A DNA stretch of 64,000 nt from Nothopassalora personata (taxonomy: Eukaryota > Ascomycota > Dothideomycetes > Mycosphaerellales > Mycosphaerellaceae), in the NCBI GenBank assembly GCA_033816765.1, contig CM066298.1, positions 2,232,001-2,296,000 on the forward strand, read 5' to 3'. The notes beneath the pieces were generated by a model. The model was not told the origin of the DNA, ran no database searches, and worked only from the letters and a program-made list of their open reading frames with translations. Of this stretch, positions 34,425 to 45,689 are shown piece by piece. A program made the position numbers and the translations under genes. Each line of letters starts with the position of its first letter. The stretch's first letter is position 1.

Positions 34425-36189
34425 ATAGTAATATAAGTTAAAAGTATCGAAACTATAAGAGATTCTTAGCGTTCCTAAATATAAAGGAGATTTATAGATC
34501 TAGATAATTAGTCTAATTATTCTAAGTATAAGTAGTCTAATTAGTCTAAGCATAAGTAGTCTAATCGCCCTAAGTCTAAGCGCTTAGGTAGAATAAGTTA
34601 CGTACTCGTCTTATTATTATAACTCTAGGGTCTATAGGAATCATTCCGTAACACTTACGTACTTTACGACGACGAAAGAACTTACCCGAAGGCAAGCCTA
34701 CTAGTTGGAGCTACTAGGGGAGTATAAGTTTAAAATTAAATATACTCTAGGACGAAAGAATAGCCGTACCGATACGCTAAGCTAAAGAAGCGACTATATA
34801 GAAGGAAAAGAACTAGTGCAATATAAGATACTAAGGACAAACTCCGACGGAAGTCTTAGTACTAACATGAGAGAATTTAATAATATCGTACGAATATTAG
34901 GCGATAAGAATAAACAATTCCCTATATCGTAAGGAAAATACTAAGTACCGAAGGATCGAGAAGAAGAATGCATACGATAACATTACGACGAGCTAACTTA
35001 TAGACATCCTAGAATATTAAAGACGGTAGATCTTATATAACGTAGCTTCTTATTTCTATAGATAAGACTTAAAGTGCTACGCTACATTAAGCGATACGTA
35101 CACTATTAATAGAACAAAGCTGCTCGATACGCTAAGTACGGTTACCTACAGTTTAGGACACTACCCGAGAAACTATAGGACGAAGTTACGATAGACTTTA
35201 TTACAAAACTCCTACTCTCGAAGGACCTAGTTATAGAATAGACGTACGACATAATACTAGTTATAGTTAATAGACTTATAAAATACGTACACTTTATTCC
35301 TACGTTAGAAATATACAATATAGAGTAGCTCGGATAGCTCGTACTAGATAGACTTATCCGATACTACGGATTCCCTTAAGCGTTTATAACGGATAGAGAT
35401 AAGCTATTTTTATTAAACTACTAGAAGACACTTATAGAAACGATCGGAATTAAACATAAGCTATTAATAGTATATTATCCGGAGATAGACGGATAAACTA
35501 AAAGGATAAACTAAACGCTAGAACAATATCTACGATACTATATTAACTACGTATAAGACAACTAGGTTTTACTACTGCTAATAGCGTAGATCGCACTAAA
35601 TAACTATAAATTAGAGACAACTTTAACGATACTATTTTATACGAACTTTAGGAAAGATCCTAACCTATTCGGAACACCTAGATCCTACCTATAAGCCGAA
35701 AGAGCGATCGTAAAGACGGACACTCTTAAGGTAGTGTATAAAGGAACACGTAAGGCGATCGAAGATATATAATATAAACTGTCTTAATAACGGCAAGACA
35801 CGAGAAAAATAGCACCTCTACTAAAAGAGGGGGATAAGGTCTATCTCCTTATAAAAAACTTAAGAATAAGAAGATAGACTAAGAAACTAGATTACATTAA
35901 GGTCGGACTATTTTCTATCGATAAAGTTATAGGACTAGTTAACTACCGCCTACGACTACTACCCGACGCTAAAGTTCACCTAGTCTTCTATATCTCTAAG
36001 TTAGAACCCGCGGACGCTAAAACACCTTACTAAGAAAGCTTCTATTTTAAGCTAGAAGTAGAAAACGAATTCAAAGTCAAAAAAATCGTAGATAAAAAGG
36101 GTTAGGAATACCTTATTAAGTAGAAAGGATACGACAAATTAGAAAATACCTATAAACTAAAACAACACCTACGAAACTATTAGTAAAAG

Positions 36190-36555
36190 CTCCTCTAACT
36201 CCTTAGCGACGGCGTCGTCGGTGCGACGCTTAGCTAAGCGTAGCTGTTTCCGAAGACGGACCTTACGTATCTTTAGCCGCACCTCCTCCTCTTTAATCCT
36301 CTTAAGCTCTAGCTTAAGCTTATCGCGCGAATCGCGAAGACGTTCCTACTCCGGACGAGAAAGATATACGTCGTAATCCTTATAGCCTTTTCGAATATAG
36401 GCCGAATACTTCCCCGACCGAGAACCTACGATACACTTTACTACCGCGCCTAAGAATCGAGACTTCTAACAATTCGTGCATAGAGCTATTTCGATACTAG
36501 AGATTTTAGTATCTAGAGTAAGTCGTTAACGGCGTTTATAGGGGGAAGAAGACAT
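36190..36555 (-). pseudogene. Antisense cysteine-rich/coiled-coil ORF of element E, C-terminally truncated
   Basis: Starts MSSSPYKRR and is collinear with 16489-16007 of A. The Cys patch is better kept here (ALCTNC...). The coiled coil (KLKLELKRIKEEEVRLK) is followed by the end of the E sequence: the distal part and the tRNA-like block present in A are deleted, the join being next to the pol stop. The function is unknown. Confidence 0.58.
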
Positions 36556-36628
36556 AGTCAACTATTACTATAAGAAATAATAACGGCTTATAGAGCTTTA
36601 GGACGAAGCTAGGCTAAAAAGGGGATAG

Positions 36629-37032
36629 AATTACGGAATAATTCCTATAGACCCTAGAATTATAATAACGAGACGAGTATGTAACTTATCCTACCTAAGC
36701 GCTTAGACTTAGGGCGATTAGACTGTTTATGCTTAGACTAATAAGACTGCTTATACTTAGAATAATTAGACTAATTACCGAGATCTATAAATCTCCTTTA
36801 TATTTAGGAACGCTAAGAATCCCTTATAGTTTTAATGCGTTTAACTTACTATTCAATATTACTATTTAGAATATACTATAACCTAACCTCTACCTTACTA
36901 CTACTTAGTCTTTATAAGATAAGACAGCTACTACTTTATTACTTTCCCTTAACTTCATATCGGCCCGAGAATAAACCCGATTAAGCTTGTCTTCTTAACT
37001 TATAATATTATTAGGTTATACTAAACCTAATA
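36629..37032 (+). repeat. 3' LTR of element E
   Basis: 404 bp, matching 21175-21578. It is preceded by the purine run AAAAAGGGGATAG and followed by target duplication acggt. Confidence 0.9.
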
Positions 37033-38071
37033 ACGGTCTAAAGTAAGAAATTACTATAGATTTTATTATAGACCTACCGCTAAGTAAGCGAGGAGAATAC
37101 GTATATAATACGATCCTAGTAGTTGTTAATCGCTACTCTAAAGTAAACTTATATATTCCTACGACTAAGATATATATAGCCGCGGAGCTTACGAGGATCT
37201 TACGAGACGAGGTCGTACGGTACTATAGTATTCTAGTGGGTATAGTAAGTAACTGTAGGTTAGTATTTATAAGTAGGTTCTAGAGTAACTTCTACTTCGA
37301 GATATAGATAAAGCGTAAGCTATCTATAGCCTTTTACCCTTAGACTAATAGTTAGACTAAGAGGATAAACTAAACCTTAGAATACTACCTTCGTTATTAC
37401 TATAGCGAGAACTAGATAGAGTAGGCTAAGTAGCTAGCTATTACTAAATTTATATATAATAATAGCGTCTACCCTACGCTACGTATAAGCCTATTCGAGA
37501 TAGCGTATAGTTAGAGACCTAAGATTACCCTAATACCTATAGGATCTCGAGGCGCGATCCGGGAAGGGGAGGTACTAGTAGCGGTAGACTTAGTTAACCG
37601 TATACGAGAAATACGCGCTACGCTTATAAAGTACTAGGAGACCGTAGTAGCTAACTAGGCTCGCTACTATAATAAGACTTATAAGGCTAAGAGCTATTAT
37701 ATAGATAATATAGTCTTATTATCTATAAAGAACCTAAGGTTAGTATTAGCGAAGAAGAAGATAGGTCCGAAGTTTATTAGACCGTATTATATTATCGACG
37801 CTATTAGCTCGTAGGCGTACCGCCTAGTACTACTAGTAGAATTAAGGATTTATAATATATTATATATATTCCTCCTCGAGCCGTACGCGGGTAGCGAGAA
37901 GGATAGAGGTACTATACCCCTCGCTAATAAGGATAGGGAATATAAAGTAGAGGTAGTACTAGGAAAGTATAGGGATAAGGGTAAAGTGTAGTACCTAGTA
38001 CGATAGAAGGGCTAGCTAGAGGAGTATAATAGCTAGGAGCTAGTATAAGGACTCGTAAATACTATATATAG

Positions 38072-38441
38072 TATTAACGACTAATAGGTTATGTTAACCT
38101 TAGGTTTGGAGGGGGTCCCTTAGGTCTAACTTGCCCTAATTTCATTTAGGTTTAATTAGACATTTAGGTAAGCTAGTAGGACCTAGTATAGCGGTTAAGA
38201 TATATACTACGTAGTTAAGCATTGTAAGCGTAGCATTAAGGAAACAATTCAATTTATCCCTCTCGAGTAGAGGGCATAGGGGTTTAAGTCCGCTAATCCT
38301 CTTATTTATCTAGCTACTACGCTACTTGTCACGTGACCTGATTTCCCGGTCCCGGGACCGGTAAATACCCCTGCTTACGTAAGCACCGCTCCATACCACC
38401 ACAACTCGGACAGGCCTACATAGGGTAGTTAGTAGACATTA
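38072..38441 (+). repeat. 5' LTR of element I
   Basis: 370 bp, matching 49425-49795 except for RIP-type changes and one base in a G run. It contains the CCGGTCCCGGGACCGG palindrome core at 38346-38361. Confidence 0.9.
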
Positions 38442-38778
38442 TTTTAGTAGTTAATAAGGGGGGCTATTAAGTGTACACCCGGTAGCGTATTAGTATCTAG
38501 TTTATAAGGTTAAAATTACGGTTTAAGGTCTAAGGTTTACGGTTAAGGTTATTACTTAAGGTTAAGGTTTACGGTTAAGGTCGACTAAGGTCGAAAACAC
38601 TTAACGTCTAAGGTATTTAGTAACAATCACGGTTATAAGGTCCTATTAAGTAACAACTAGTATTAGTATATTCTAAAGTAAGTACTACGTAACAATAGAT
38701 ACGGCTACATTACTAGAAAAACTTAGCACCTTTACCGACATAGGTAGAGGCTACGAGTAGCCTATAAACCCTACGAAA
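38442..38778 (+). other. Leader of element I with GGTTAAGG/GGTTTACGG repeats
   Basis: Noncoding stretch between LTR and gag. Between about 38505 and 38640 the units GGTTAAGGTTTACGG, GGTTAAGGTTATT and similar recur irregularly. They recall a degenerate G-rich telomere-like array, but the unit is not TTAGGG. No ORF. Confidence 0.6.
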
Positions 38779-41690
38779 ATGGAAGGGGTCTATAGGGACT
38801 CTATCCCTTATAAGGAAATAGAGGAATCGGAGGAAGGGGAAACACCTAAATCTAGTAAAGAAGGGAGAAGCGGAACTAACGCCGCTAAATTAGGTATAGG
38901 TGTAGGAACGAATAGCATAATTAGAATAGATACTATAACTGCCCTCTTTAGACGATTAGCAGTAGTAATAGAAAACGCTAGCCCTCGCTTTCCACCTCTA
39001 GGAGGTGCGAAGAATCCGTTCTTTAATAGCACTAATGCTACTAAGTTCTAGGAGCGGTTTAGTAACCTAATAGACTAGTATCCGCCTCGGGCATCTATTA
39101 AGAAGGATGATTTCTAGGGTAGGTTTAAGCGTAATTACGAAACTACTATCCGGCGTATAGTTATAAGACTGCCTAGGTAGCTTACTAACAAGGCACGTTT
39201 TAGGAGGGCGTTCTTATTAGAGTTCTTAAGGTTTAATGCCTACTCGATATTAGGGAGTCGGGAATATCTTAAGGAGATTATTAGGGCGTAGTAAGGTAAG
39301 AGGCCTAAATAACAGGACGTAAAGGAATTCATCCGCCTGTTTATATCCTTAAGTAACCTAATTAAACCTAAGGATTTAGATAATAGCTCCCGGAGTCGCC
39401 TCCTCCTTTAGGGATTGCTAGAGGTAGTCGCGAAAGCGGTCTATAAGACTTACGGGCTTTACCTAAAGTAGCCTAAGAAGTTTAGGGACTTTTAGAGGAT
39501 TCTCGATGAAGCTACTAGCATCGTAGATAGTAAGGAGGGATAGAAAGCTATATATATAGATTTCCCTCTTACTTTACCTTAGCTATACCGCTTAGTCGTA
39601 AAGTAAATACCGCGCCTTAAGCCTAAGATTAATACGCTTAAGAAGACTACCTCTAGGACTATTGTTAATAATAACCTAATCTAGATGGTAGCTAAAATAA
39701 GTATACGAGCATACTAGCGCGGTCGCGTCGCGGACGTAGGTTCCTTCTACCCGAGTAAGAATTAACGCTCTATGTAACCGGAGAGGCACGACCTAGACAC
39801 TAAACTATAGGTTTACGTAATGTAGCGTCCCCCATCGTAGAATCGCGAATAGTCTAAAGCGATAGATAGTTGTTACTATAACTATAGTAGTTTAAAGTAC
39901 TAGGCTAGCAATTATAGGGCGATAAGGTTCTTAATATCCCGGGGCTACGTATACCTCGCCCCGAATAACTAGTAGTACCTAGGGAAAGAAGGCGATCCAC
40001 GTCCTACTAAGTTTAACTTTCGGAGGGACTATAGTAAACCGAAACTGCTCTATATGCTCCCTCTACTCGAAGAACATTATAGACCGATCGAGTTTAATAA
40101 CTAGTATAAGATTCCCGTACTACGTAAGTAATGGATAGGTAGGGACTACACTAGGGTAACTAAGGTCACGCCTCCTAATCATTTTAAGCCCCCTCCTAAC
40201 TTTAGGCATTTAATAGAGTATAGCCCTTAGGACGTACGGTCTAGCTAAATAGAGAAGGCTACTAGGACATATTAGGTCTCATTTAGAGAAAGTAAAGCGG
40301 AGTAGGCAATCGACTTAGGCGAGCTTAACAAGGTATCTACCTATCCTATGTAGTCTAATAAAGTAAAAGGGAAGGCACCCGTAGGCATTCTAAAGAATCC
40401 GCACCCGAGGACCCGGTCTTTAGCCTAGGATCTACGAGCCCGAGCTAAGGCTACTAAGAAAGTTCGCCTACAATTAGAATAGGAGATCCGGTAAGCTAAG
40501 ATTAACTAGTAGGAGGTTAAAATAATTAACGAAGTTAGTACTTAAATAAGCGAAACTTAATCATTAGCTAAATCCGGGGTAACCCTAGGAAGGGGAAATA
40601 ATGCCTAAGTAAATAGACTAGGGAACGATGCTAATAAAGGACTGCCTAAGGATATGCCTATTAGTCCCGTAAACGCCCCCTTCGCATAAAGGAAGCGTAT
40701 ATAGAATACTAAGACTATAAGAATTAACAACTACGTCCGATAATATAGTTTAGCTAGTAATAGCCCGGTTATAAAGGAAGAGGGTATTATCTACTAGATT
40801 AATTAGATCCTCTAGATAACGTTTCCTAATGTGAACGCCTAAGATTAGTTTCGATATAGTCGCTAGTTCGAGGCTACCCTCTTCGGTCGCGTTACTAACA
40901 CCCCCGCTCTTTAGGAGAAGCTCGCTATAGTACGACGTCTTATAGGAAAGGACCCTAAGGTTCGCACTAGACAAGTAGTTACCTATAAAGATAAACCGAA
41001 GTATAATAAGGAGGTCTTCCGCGAAGATAGTTAGGCCTAGTACATCGGAGTGTATTTAACTATACTTTACTCTAAGGGTGCGGTCCCTACTACTAAGCTA
41101 TATAAGGACGTTAAGAAAATCGGGCTCTCTAGTGTCCTTAATAACTTTACTATAGTCCCTAGTCCTTAGGTAGTAGCGGAGTTTAGGATAAATAAGAACT
41201 AGATTAGGTGCCTAATTAATAAGGGTTCCGAGGTGAATATTATCGGCTAGAGGAACGCTTATAGGTTTAGGTTACCGGTAATGTCGAGTGCTTAGCTTAC
41301 CTTTCGAGGTGCTAGAGGGCGGGCCTAGTTCAAAGGTGTTGTAGGCAATTTAGATGTTTAGGTATTTAGGGTTTACTACTAAATAGACATGTTCATCTCC
41401 TCGGATCTAAACTTACTAATAATCCTAGGACGTCCGTAGGCCCGCAAGGTGCGGCTTACTGCCCGTAACTGCGATAATAGTTCGTAGGAGGGGACTATTA
41501 CTAGCCGTAAAGGTAAAAGTGTTATATTTACTACCCTAGTTAGCTCGGACAGGTACAAGACCCTTTATAAACTATTAAAAGCGTCGGGAAATAGAAGGGT
41601 AGGTTAATTTACGGCGCTTAACCTACCGGTAACTTACTAAAGCCGGATTTAATAAAATTAGTAAGGTTCTCGTACTATCTCGGAGAAACC
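38779..41690 (+). pseudogene. Gag and protease-like region of element I (RIP-broken)
   Basis: Begins MEGVYRDSIPYKEIEESEEG, open for 90 codons, then continues in frame through TAG/TAA. The middle holds a gag-like helical core (LTNKARFRRAFLLEFLRFN, about 39180). Near 41210-41460 a retropepsin-like part reads CLINKGSEVNIIG and LLIILGRPQARKV, the latter resembling the conserved ILG(R/M)P(W) end of such proteases. It is followed by the palindrome at 41701. The opposite-strand ORFs here are shadows. Confidence 0.65.
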
Positions 41691-41700
41691 TTGGACTTTA

Positions 41701-41726
41701 ATTTACCGGTCCCGGGACCGGTAAAT
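41701..41726. repeat. 26-bp perfect palindrome, gag/pol border of element I
   Basis: Perfect self-complementary site centred on CCCGGG with arms ATTTACCGGT/ACCGGTAAAT. Same sequence as 45518-45543, and one-base variants in both LTRs (38341-38366, 49695-49720). Confidence 0.95.
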
Positions 41727-41759
41727 AGCTATAGTAAGAAAAACGGATACGACTACGGC

Positions 41760-44700
41760 ACGACGTATCTATAGGAACCCGGCAAGGCTCTAACGCCTAG
41801 TAACCATTTAGCTTACTTATTAGGATTACTTAGGAGTGCTAGGATAAAGGAACGAGTTATAGAAATTAGAATAGGCGCGTTTAAGGGAGATTCTATTACT
41901 AACGTTTATTTAGTTTAAGAGGATTAGCCCTTCGAGATCTTAAGGCAATCTACATTAAATGCTTAGGTACGGAAGCAATAAGTAGGCTAACATATAGCTA
42001 ACATTAGGATACCGTAGGTCTTTACGATATATAAGCGTAAGGCGGATAAGAAGAAGATAGTAGACGCGAGCGTTTACGAGCGCCTAGAATCACGAGTTAA
42101 GGGAGATATAGAATAGAAGCGTAGGGCGCTATACCTAGAGTCTAAGATGCCTAAAGGACAAGGTCCGTTTAACGGGAAGTACTTAACTAAGAAATTCTTA
42201 AGTATTAAGCGAGGTAGCCGGATCACTCTAGAATGGCTTACCTTAATTAAGGTTAGTATTAAGCTATTACTAATAGAAAGGGCCTTATTCGATAAGATGC
42301 TCTATAACCGGGAGGTAGTCCTCGCTTAGGATTTTAGTTACATAAGGCAAATTAGGCACGACGTTATGCTACCTTAGAAGATTAACACGGTCCCTTATAG
42401 GCTATAGTAGGCACGCCCTATCCGGTTGCACCTAAGTCTTAGGGCAATTGTTAAGCGTATAATTAGAGCCCGGATCAAGAATAATATCCTAGAATACTTA
42501 TAAGGGGCATATTCTAATAGCTAGTTCCTAGTCGTAAAGAAGGTTAATGCCTCTAGAAGCGATGTGCTATATCGGTTAATTAACTTAGCTATACTCCTAA
42601 ATGAGGTTACTATACGCGATGCTAACATTCCACCGGACACGAATAGCTTCTTAGAGGATTTTACCGGGTACCGAGTCGCTTCACTTATAGACCTGTTTTT
42701 AGGTTATAATTAGATTACTTTAGATAAGTCCTACCGGGACTTAATAGCCTTTATGACCCCTCTTAGCCTAGTACGCAACACGACTCTACCTTAAGGAGCT
42801 ACTAATTTAGTTACTTAGTTCGTGCGTGCGGTAATAAAGATTCTACTTAATTATATCTCGCATCGAGCGAAGCCGTTTCTCGATAACATCGGTATTAAGG
42901 GACTAACTAAGGACTATAGGAATGCCGAAGTAGAGCCTAGGTTAAGAAAATGGGTCGTTAAGCACATCGTTCCCTAGATCTAGTTCTTACTAACCTAGAA
43001 AGAGCTAGTACGGTAGTTACTAGAGGCAAATCCCAATAGTTATACAAAAAGCTTAAGATTGTTAGGTACGTTACTAGCCCGGATAGTTGCTATCCTAACC
43101 TAAAGGTTATAGCTAAAATCCTAGATTAGCCTACGCCTACCTATATTAAGGAGGTCCGCACCTATATAGGGCTGTATATGTACTTCCGGATATAGATTCC
43201 CTAGTTCGTTATTATCGCTCGACTAATGTATAAACTGCTAAAGAAGGACGCCGAGTTCACCTAGATAGAAAATGAGCAGTTCTTAAAAGAAGAGGTTACT
43301 AGATACCTTATGTAGGCTCTAGCCTTAGTTACCCTCTACTACTTACCTAGTGCTAGGTCTATCTTTATCTTAGTTAATGCTAGCGGTACTAGATAGGGAT
43401 GTATCGTTTCTTAAGAATTAATAGACAGTACCCGACGGCGTTACCCGGTGCGGTATAAGAGTAGAATCTAGAACGCGTTAGAATCTAGATATAATGCTAG
43501 TAAGCGGGAATGCCTTAGGGTCCTTAAGGGGCTTAAGAAGATCTAGAGATACATTACTAGCGTTAATTTTATCCTTAAGGTTAATACTAAGACACTTATA
43601 TAGTAGCTTAACCGGCCGGCTTCGGACCTGCTAAACTCGGCAATAGCCCGGTAGGTCGCATAGATTAGGTTATTTACGTTCGAGGTGAAGCACGTTACGG
43701 GGACTAGATACACTAGCCTAGATGCCCTGTCTCGTAGGCTCTCTATACCTTAGGAACCTAGGGAAGCTAACGAAGACGAAGTCGACTAGATGATTAATAA
43801 TAAGCTATTCGGGTACCCGGAGCCGGTCGATACCTATCTAGTTAAAATCTAGAAAACACGACATCTCGGGGACTAATATTCTAAGGGCTCTTAGTAGCTT
43901 ACTTAGGTTATAGAAACTAGGACCCGGCCCGATAGTGTTACCCGTACTAAGTACCGGCGGCTAGTAAAGAAGAGCGTTAACTTCTTTATCCGAGACTAAT
44001 TGCTATTCTTCTAGAAGCGCCGAGGGGTACCGTTATAACTTGTAATTAACGATAATAAGGCTTAGAAGTAGATCGTTATAGAATGCTATAAAAGACACGG
44101 TTATTACAGCGCTAAGGTCGTGTATAACCTTATTTCCGATCGGTATTACTAGGACGGGTACTTCGCCGATGTCTCTACGTAGGTTCGAAGTTATACTCCC
44201 TATAGGTTTTGCGAAGGCAACTAGCGCGCTAGTAAGCTTCACTTATTGAGCCCTTAGGTTATTAGTAAGAAGTAGTACTCGGACCCCGTCTAGGTGTATA
44301 AAAATAGATACCTCCTAGTTGCGCGTAAAGCACTTAGCAACTGGATCGAGGCTAGAGTAATAAGGGCACCTCCTAGCTCTAAGACGGTTACTAAGTTTCT
44401 ATACGAAGATGTCTTCTATAGGTACGGCTACTATACTAAAATTGTACTGAATAACGCTACGGTTTATACGGCTAAGGTTAAGCGGTTGCTCGTAGGACTT
44501 AGTATTCGAAGGATCCGAATATTACCGTACTATCCGTAGTCTAATGCTCCGGTCGAGGTTAGGCACCGTCCGATTCTTATAGTGTTAGTAAAGCTTATAA
44601 GGAACACATACTACGGATAGGAGTAATAGGTACCCGCTATGTTATAGGCTAATAGGACCACGACCTGTCGTACTACTAGAATAACGCTAGCTTAGGTCCT

Positions 44701-45400
44701 ATATAGCTATCGCACGATTCTACTAATTGAGGTTAAGTACCCGACGTAGGCGAATTATTAATAGGGATCGGTAAGAACGACTAAGGACCTACTTACTATA
44801 CGTGCGCGTTAACTCTAGGCTCGAGACCTTAGTTTAGAAGAGCTACATGCTCGAAGGAAGCGACTAAGAGAACTTAGTAAGGACTACTTTAATTCTTACC
44901 GGAATGTTAACTTTATTAGTTTCTAGAAAGGCGACCTTATTATAAGGTTCGACAAGCTATATAAGGATAACTTCTTACGTAAGATCGGTTACCGATAGCA
45001 AGGTCTATATCGGGTGTCTAGTGTCTCTAGGGAGTTTAGTACCTATATTCTTAAGGAACTTAATAGTACGCTAATAAAGGGAGTTTAGGCACGAGAAAAC
45101 CTTAAGCTAGTTCTAGAGCTTCGCCCGGATAATATAGGAGTACTAGGCCTAGATGATAGGATCGATCTCGTAATAGGGGAGGGAGAAGTCGCTAATAGCG
45201 AAGGTAGTAGTAATTCGAACGAGATCGAGCCTATCGCCGACGAAGACGTACTACCTATAGGAGTTAACGAAAGGGGATTGTATCCTAAACCGGAATCTAA
45301 GAAGCTATAGGTTAGGCCTTATAACCTTTCTATAGCCAAAATTTTACAGTTTAGTAGGATCGAGGCTAAGAACTAATTAGTTAGCAATAGCGTACGGAGT
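41760..45400 (+). pseudogene. Pol of element I: RT, RNase H, integrase (RIP-broken)
   Basis: RT about 42480-43100: LINLAILLNEVTIRDANIPP, SLIDLFLGYN, LDKSYRDLIAFMTPLSLVR, GATNLVT, and FLDNIGIKG near 42880-42905 as the catalytic box (second Asp codon to Asn). RNase H about 43370-43760 ends EVKHVTGTRYTSLDALSRR. The integrase finger and core cover about 44030-44800 (NNATVYTAKVKRLLVG, RIRILPYYPQSNAPVEV at 44450-44560). The domain order RT-RH-IN is gypsy. It is followed by the palindrome at 45518. Confidence 0.8.
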
Positions 45401-45517
45401 TCACTTCCCTTAGGCATGTGTTACGCATGTCCTTTAGTTTATTAAGCCGATTCGGTTATCTAGACTTCACTTTATAGGGTGTTCTTACCTTAGTTAGACC
45501 TTAGTTAGTAGAGTTAC

Positions 45518-45543
45518 ATTTACCGGTCCCGGGACCGGTAAAT
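45518..45543. repeat. 26-bp perfect palindrome, pol/ORF3 border of element I
   Basis: Exact copy of the site at 41701. It lies just after the end of pol and before the third ORF. Confidence 0.95.
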
Positions 45544-45689
45544 CGGATTATATAATAGCGTAGTATGCCCCTACCGAATACTTACCTAGGTAGTTACTAG
45601 CACTGTTTTTCGGTTATATGTAGGGTTATCGGACCTTTAGTATGACCTTAATAGTACTACTCTTACTACTTATAAGACCGGTCTCGGCG

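Larger units (their letters stand above)
27322..34653 (-). repeat. Solo LTR F (A-type LTR), split by copia element G
   Basis: When G and one atagt are removed, 27322-27458 plus 34430-34653 give a 361-bp A-type LTR in reverse orientation. It is flanked by a 5-bp duplication cttac, with no internal sequence of its own family. This is the classic product of LTR-LTR recombination. It is RIPped. Confidence 0.85.
24520..36185 (+). pseudogene. Protease and pol of element E, interrupted by F/G (27322-34658)
   Basis: The protease is clear at about 25545-25690 (TIIDSGVSGNFTSELF: DSG active site kept). RT about 26220-26840 has YIDDILVYTK near 26655. RNase H (KTDTSDIVIGAYL) lies at about 27097-27135 and runs to the break at 27321 (SNYKNLT), continuing at 34659 (tactttacgacgacgaaag). 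Integrase about 34940-35700 and a chromodomain near 36060-36180 (EFKVKKIVDKKG, EYLIK, KGYDKLENTY) follow. Ends at a double stop like element A. Many RIP stops. Confidence 0.85.
21175..37032 (+). mobile_element. Gypsy element E (A family), full length, split by pogo and by solo LTR F/copia G
   Basis: Complete A-family element with 404-bp LTRs (21175-21578, 36629-37032) and target duplication acggt (21170-21174, 37033-37037) in the integrase of D. A Fot1/pogo transposon sits in its gag and solo LTR F in its RNase H region (duplication cttac, 27317-27321 and 34654-34658). Without inserts it is about 6.7 kb. All its own ORFs are RIP-broken, while the pogo insert is not. Confidence 0.9.
18770..38071 (+). 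pseudogene. Pol of element D, interrupted by E (21175-37037)
   Basis: Protease DNGADLSLVLYEYIL at about 18790-18840; RT about 19340-20040, with VDNILIYSVTRKEY at 19760-19800 in the YLDD position; RNase H about 20200-20560; integrase zinc finger about 20960-21130; then, after E, the integrase core and C-terminal part at 37038-37560 (TIDFIIDLPLSKRGEYVYN at 37054, YPTLRISLFEIAYS at 37470). A chromodomain follows at about 37940-38060. The product order equals that of C. Stops are RIP-type. Confidence 0.82.

Noticed and set aside
38505..38640. Possible internal telomere array
   Set aside because: Units are GGTTAAGG and GGTTTACGG in irregular order inside a retrotransposon leader, not TTAGGG repeats.
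38808..39032. 74-residue minus-strand ORF opposite the start of gag in element I
   Set aside because: Mirror of the open gag start on the plus strand; it has no support of its own.
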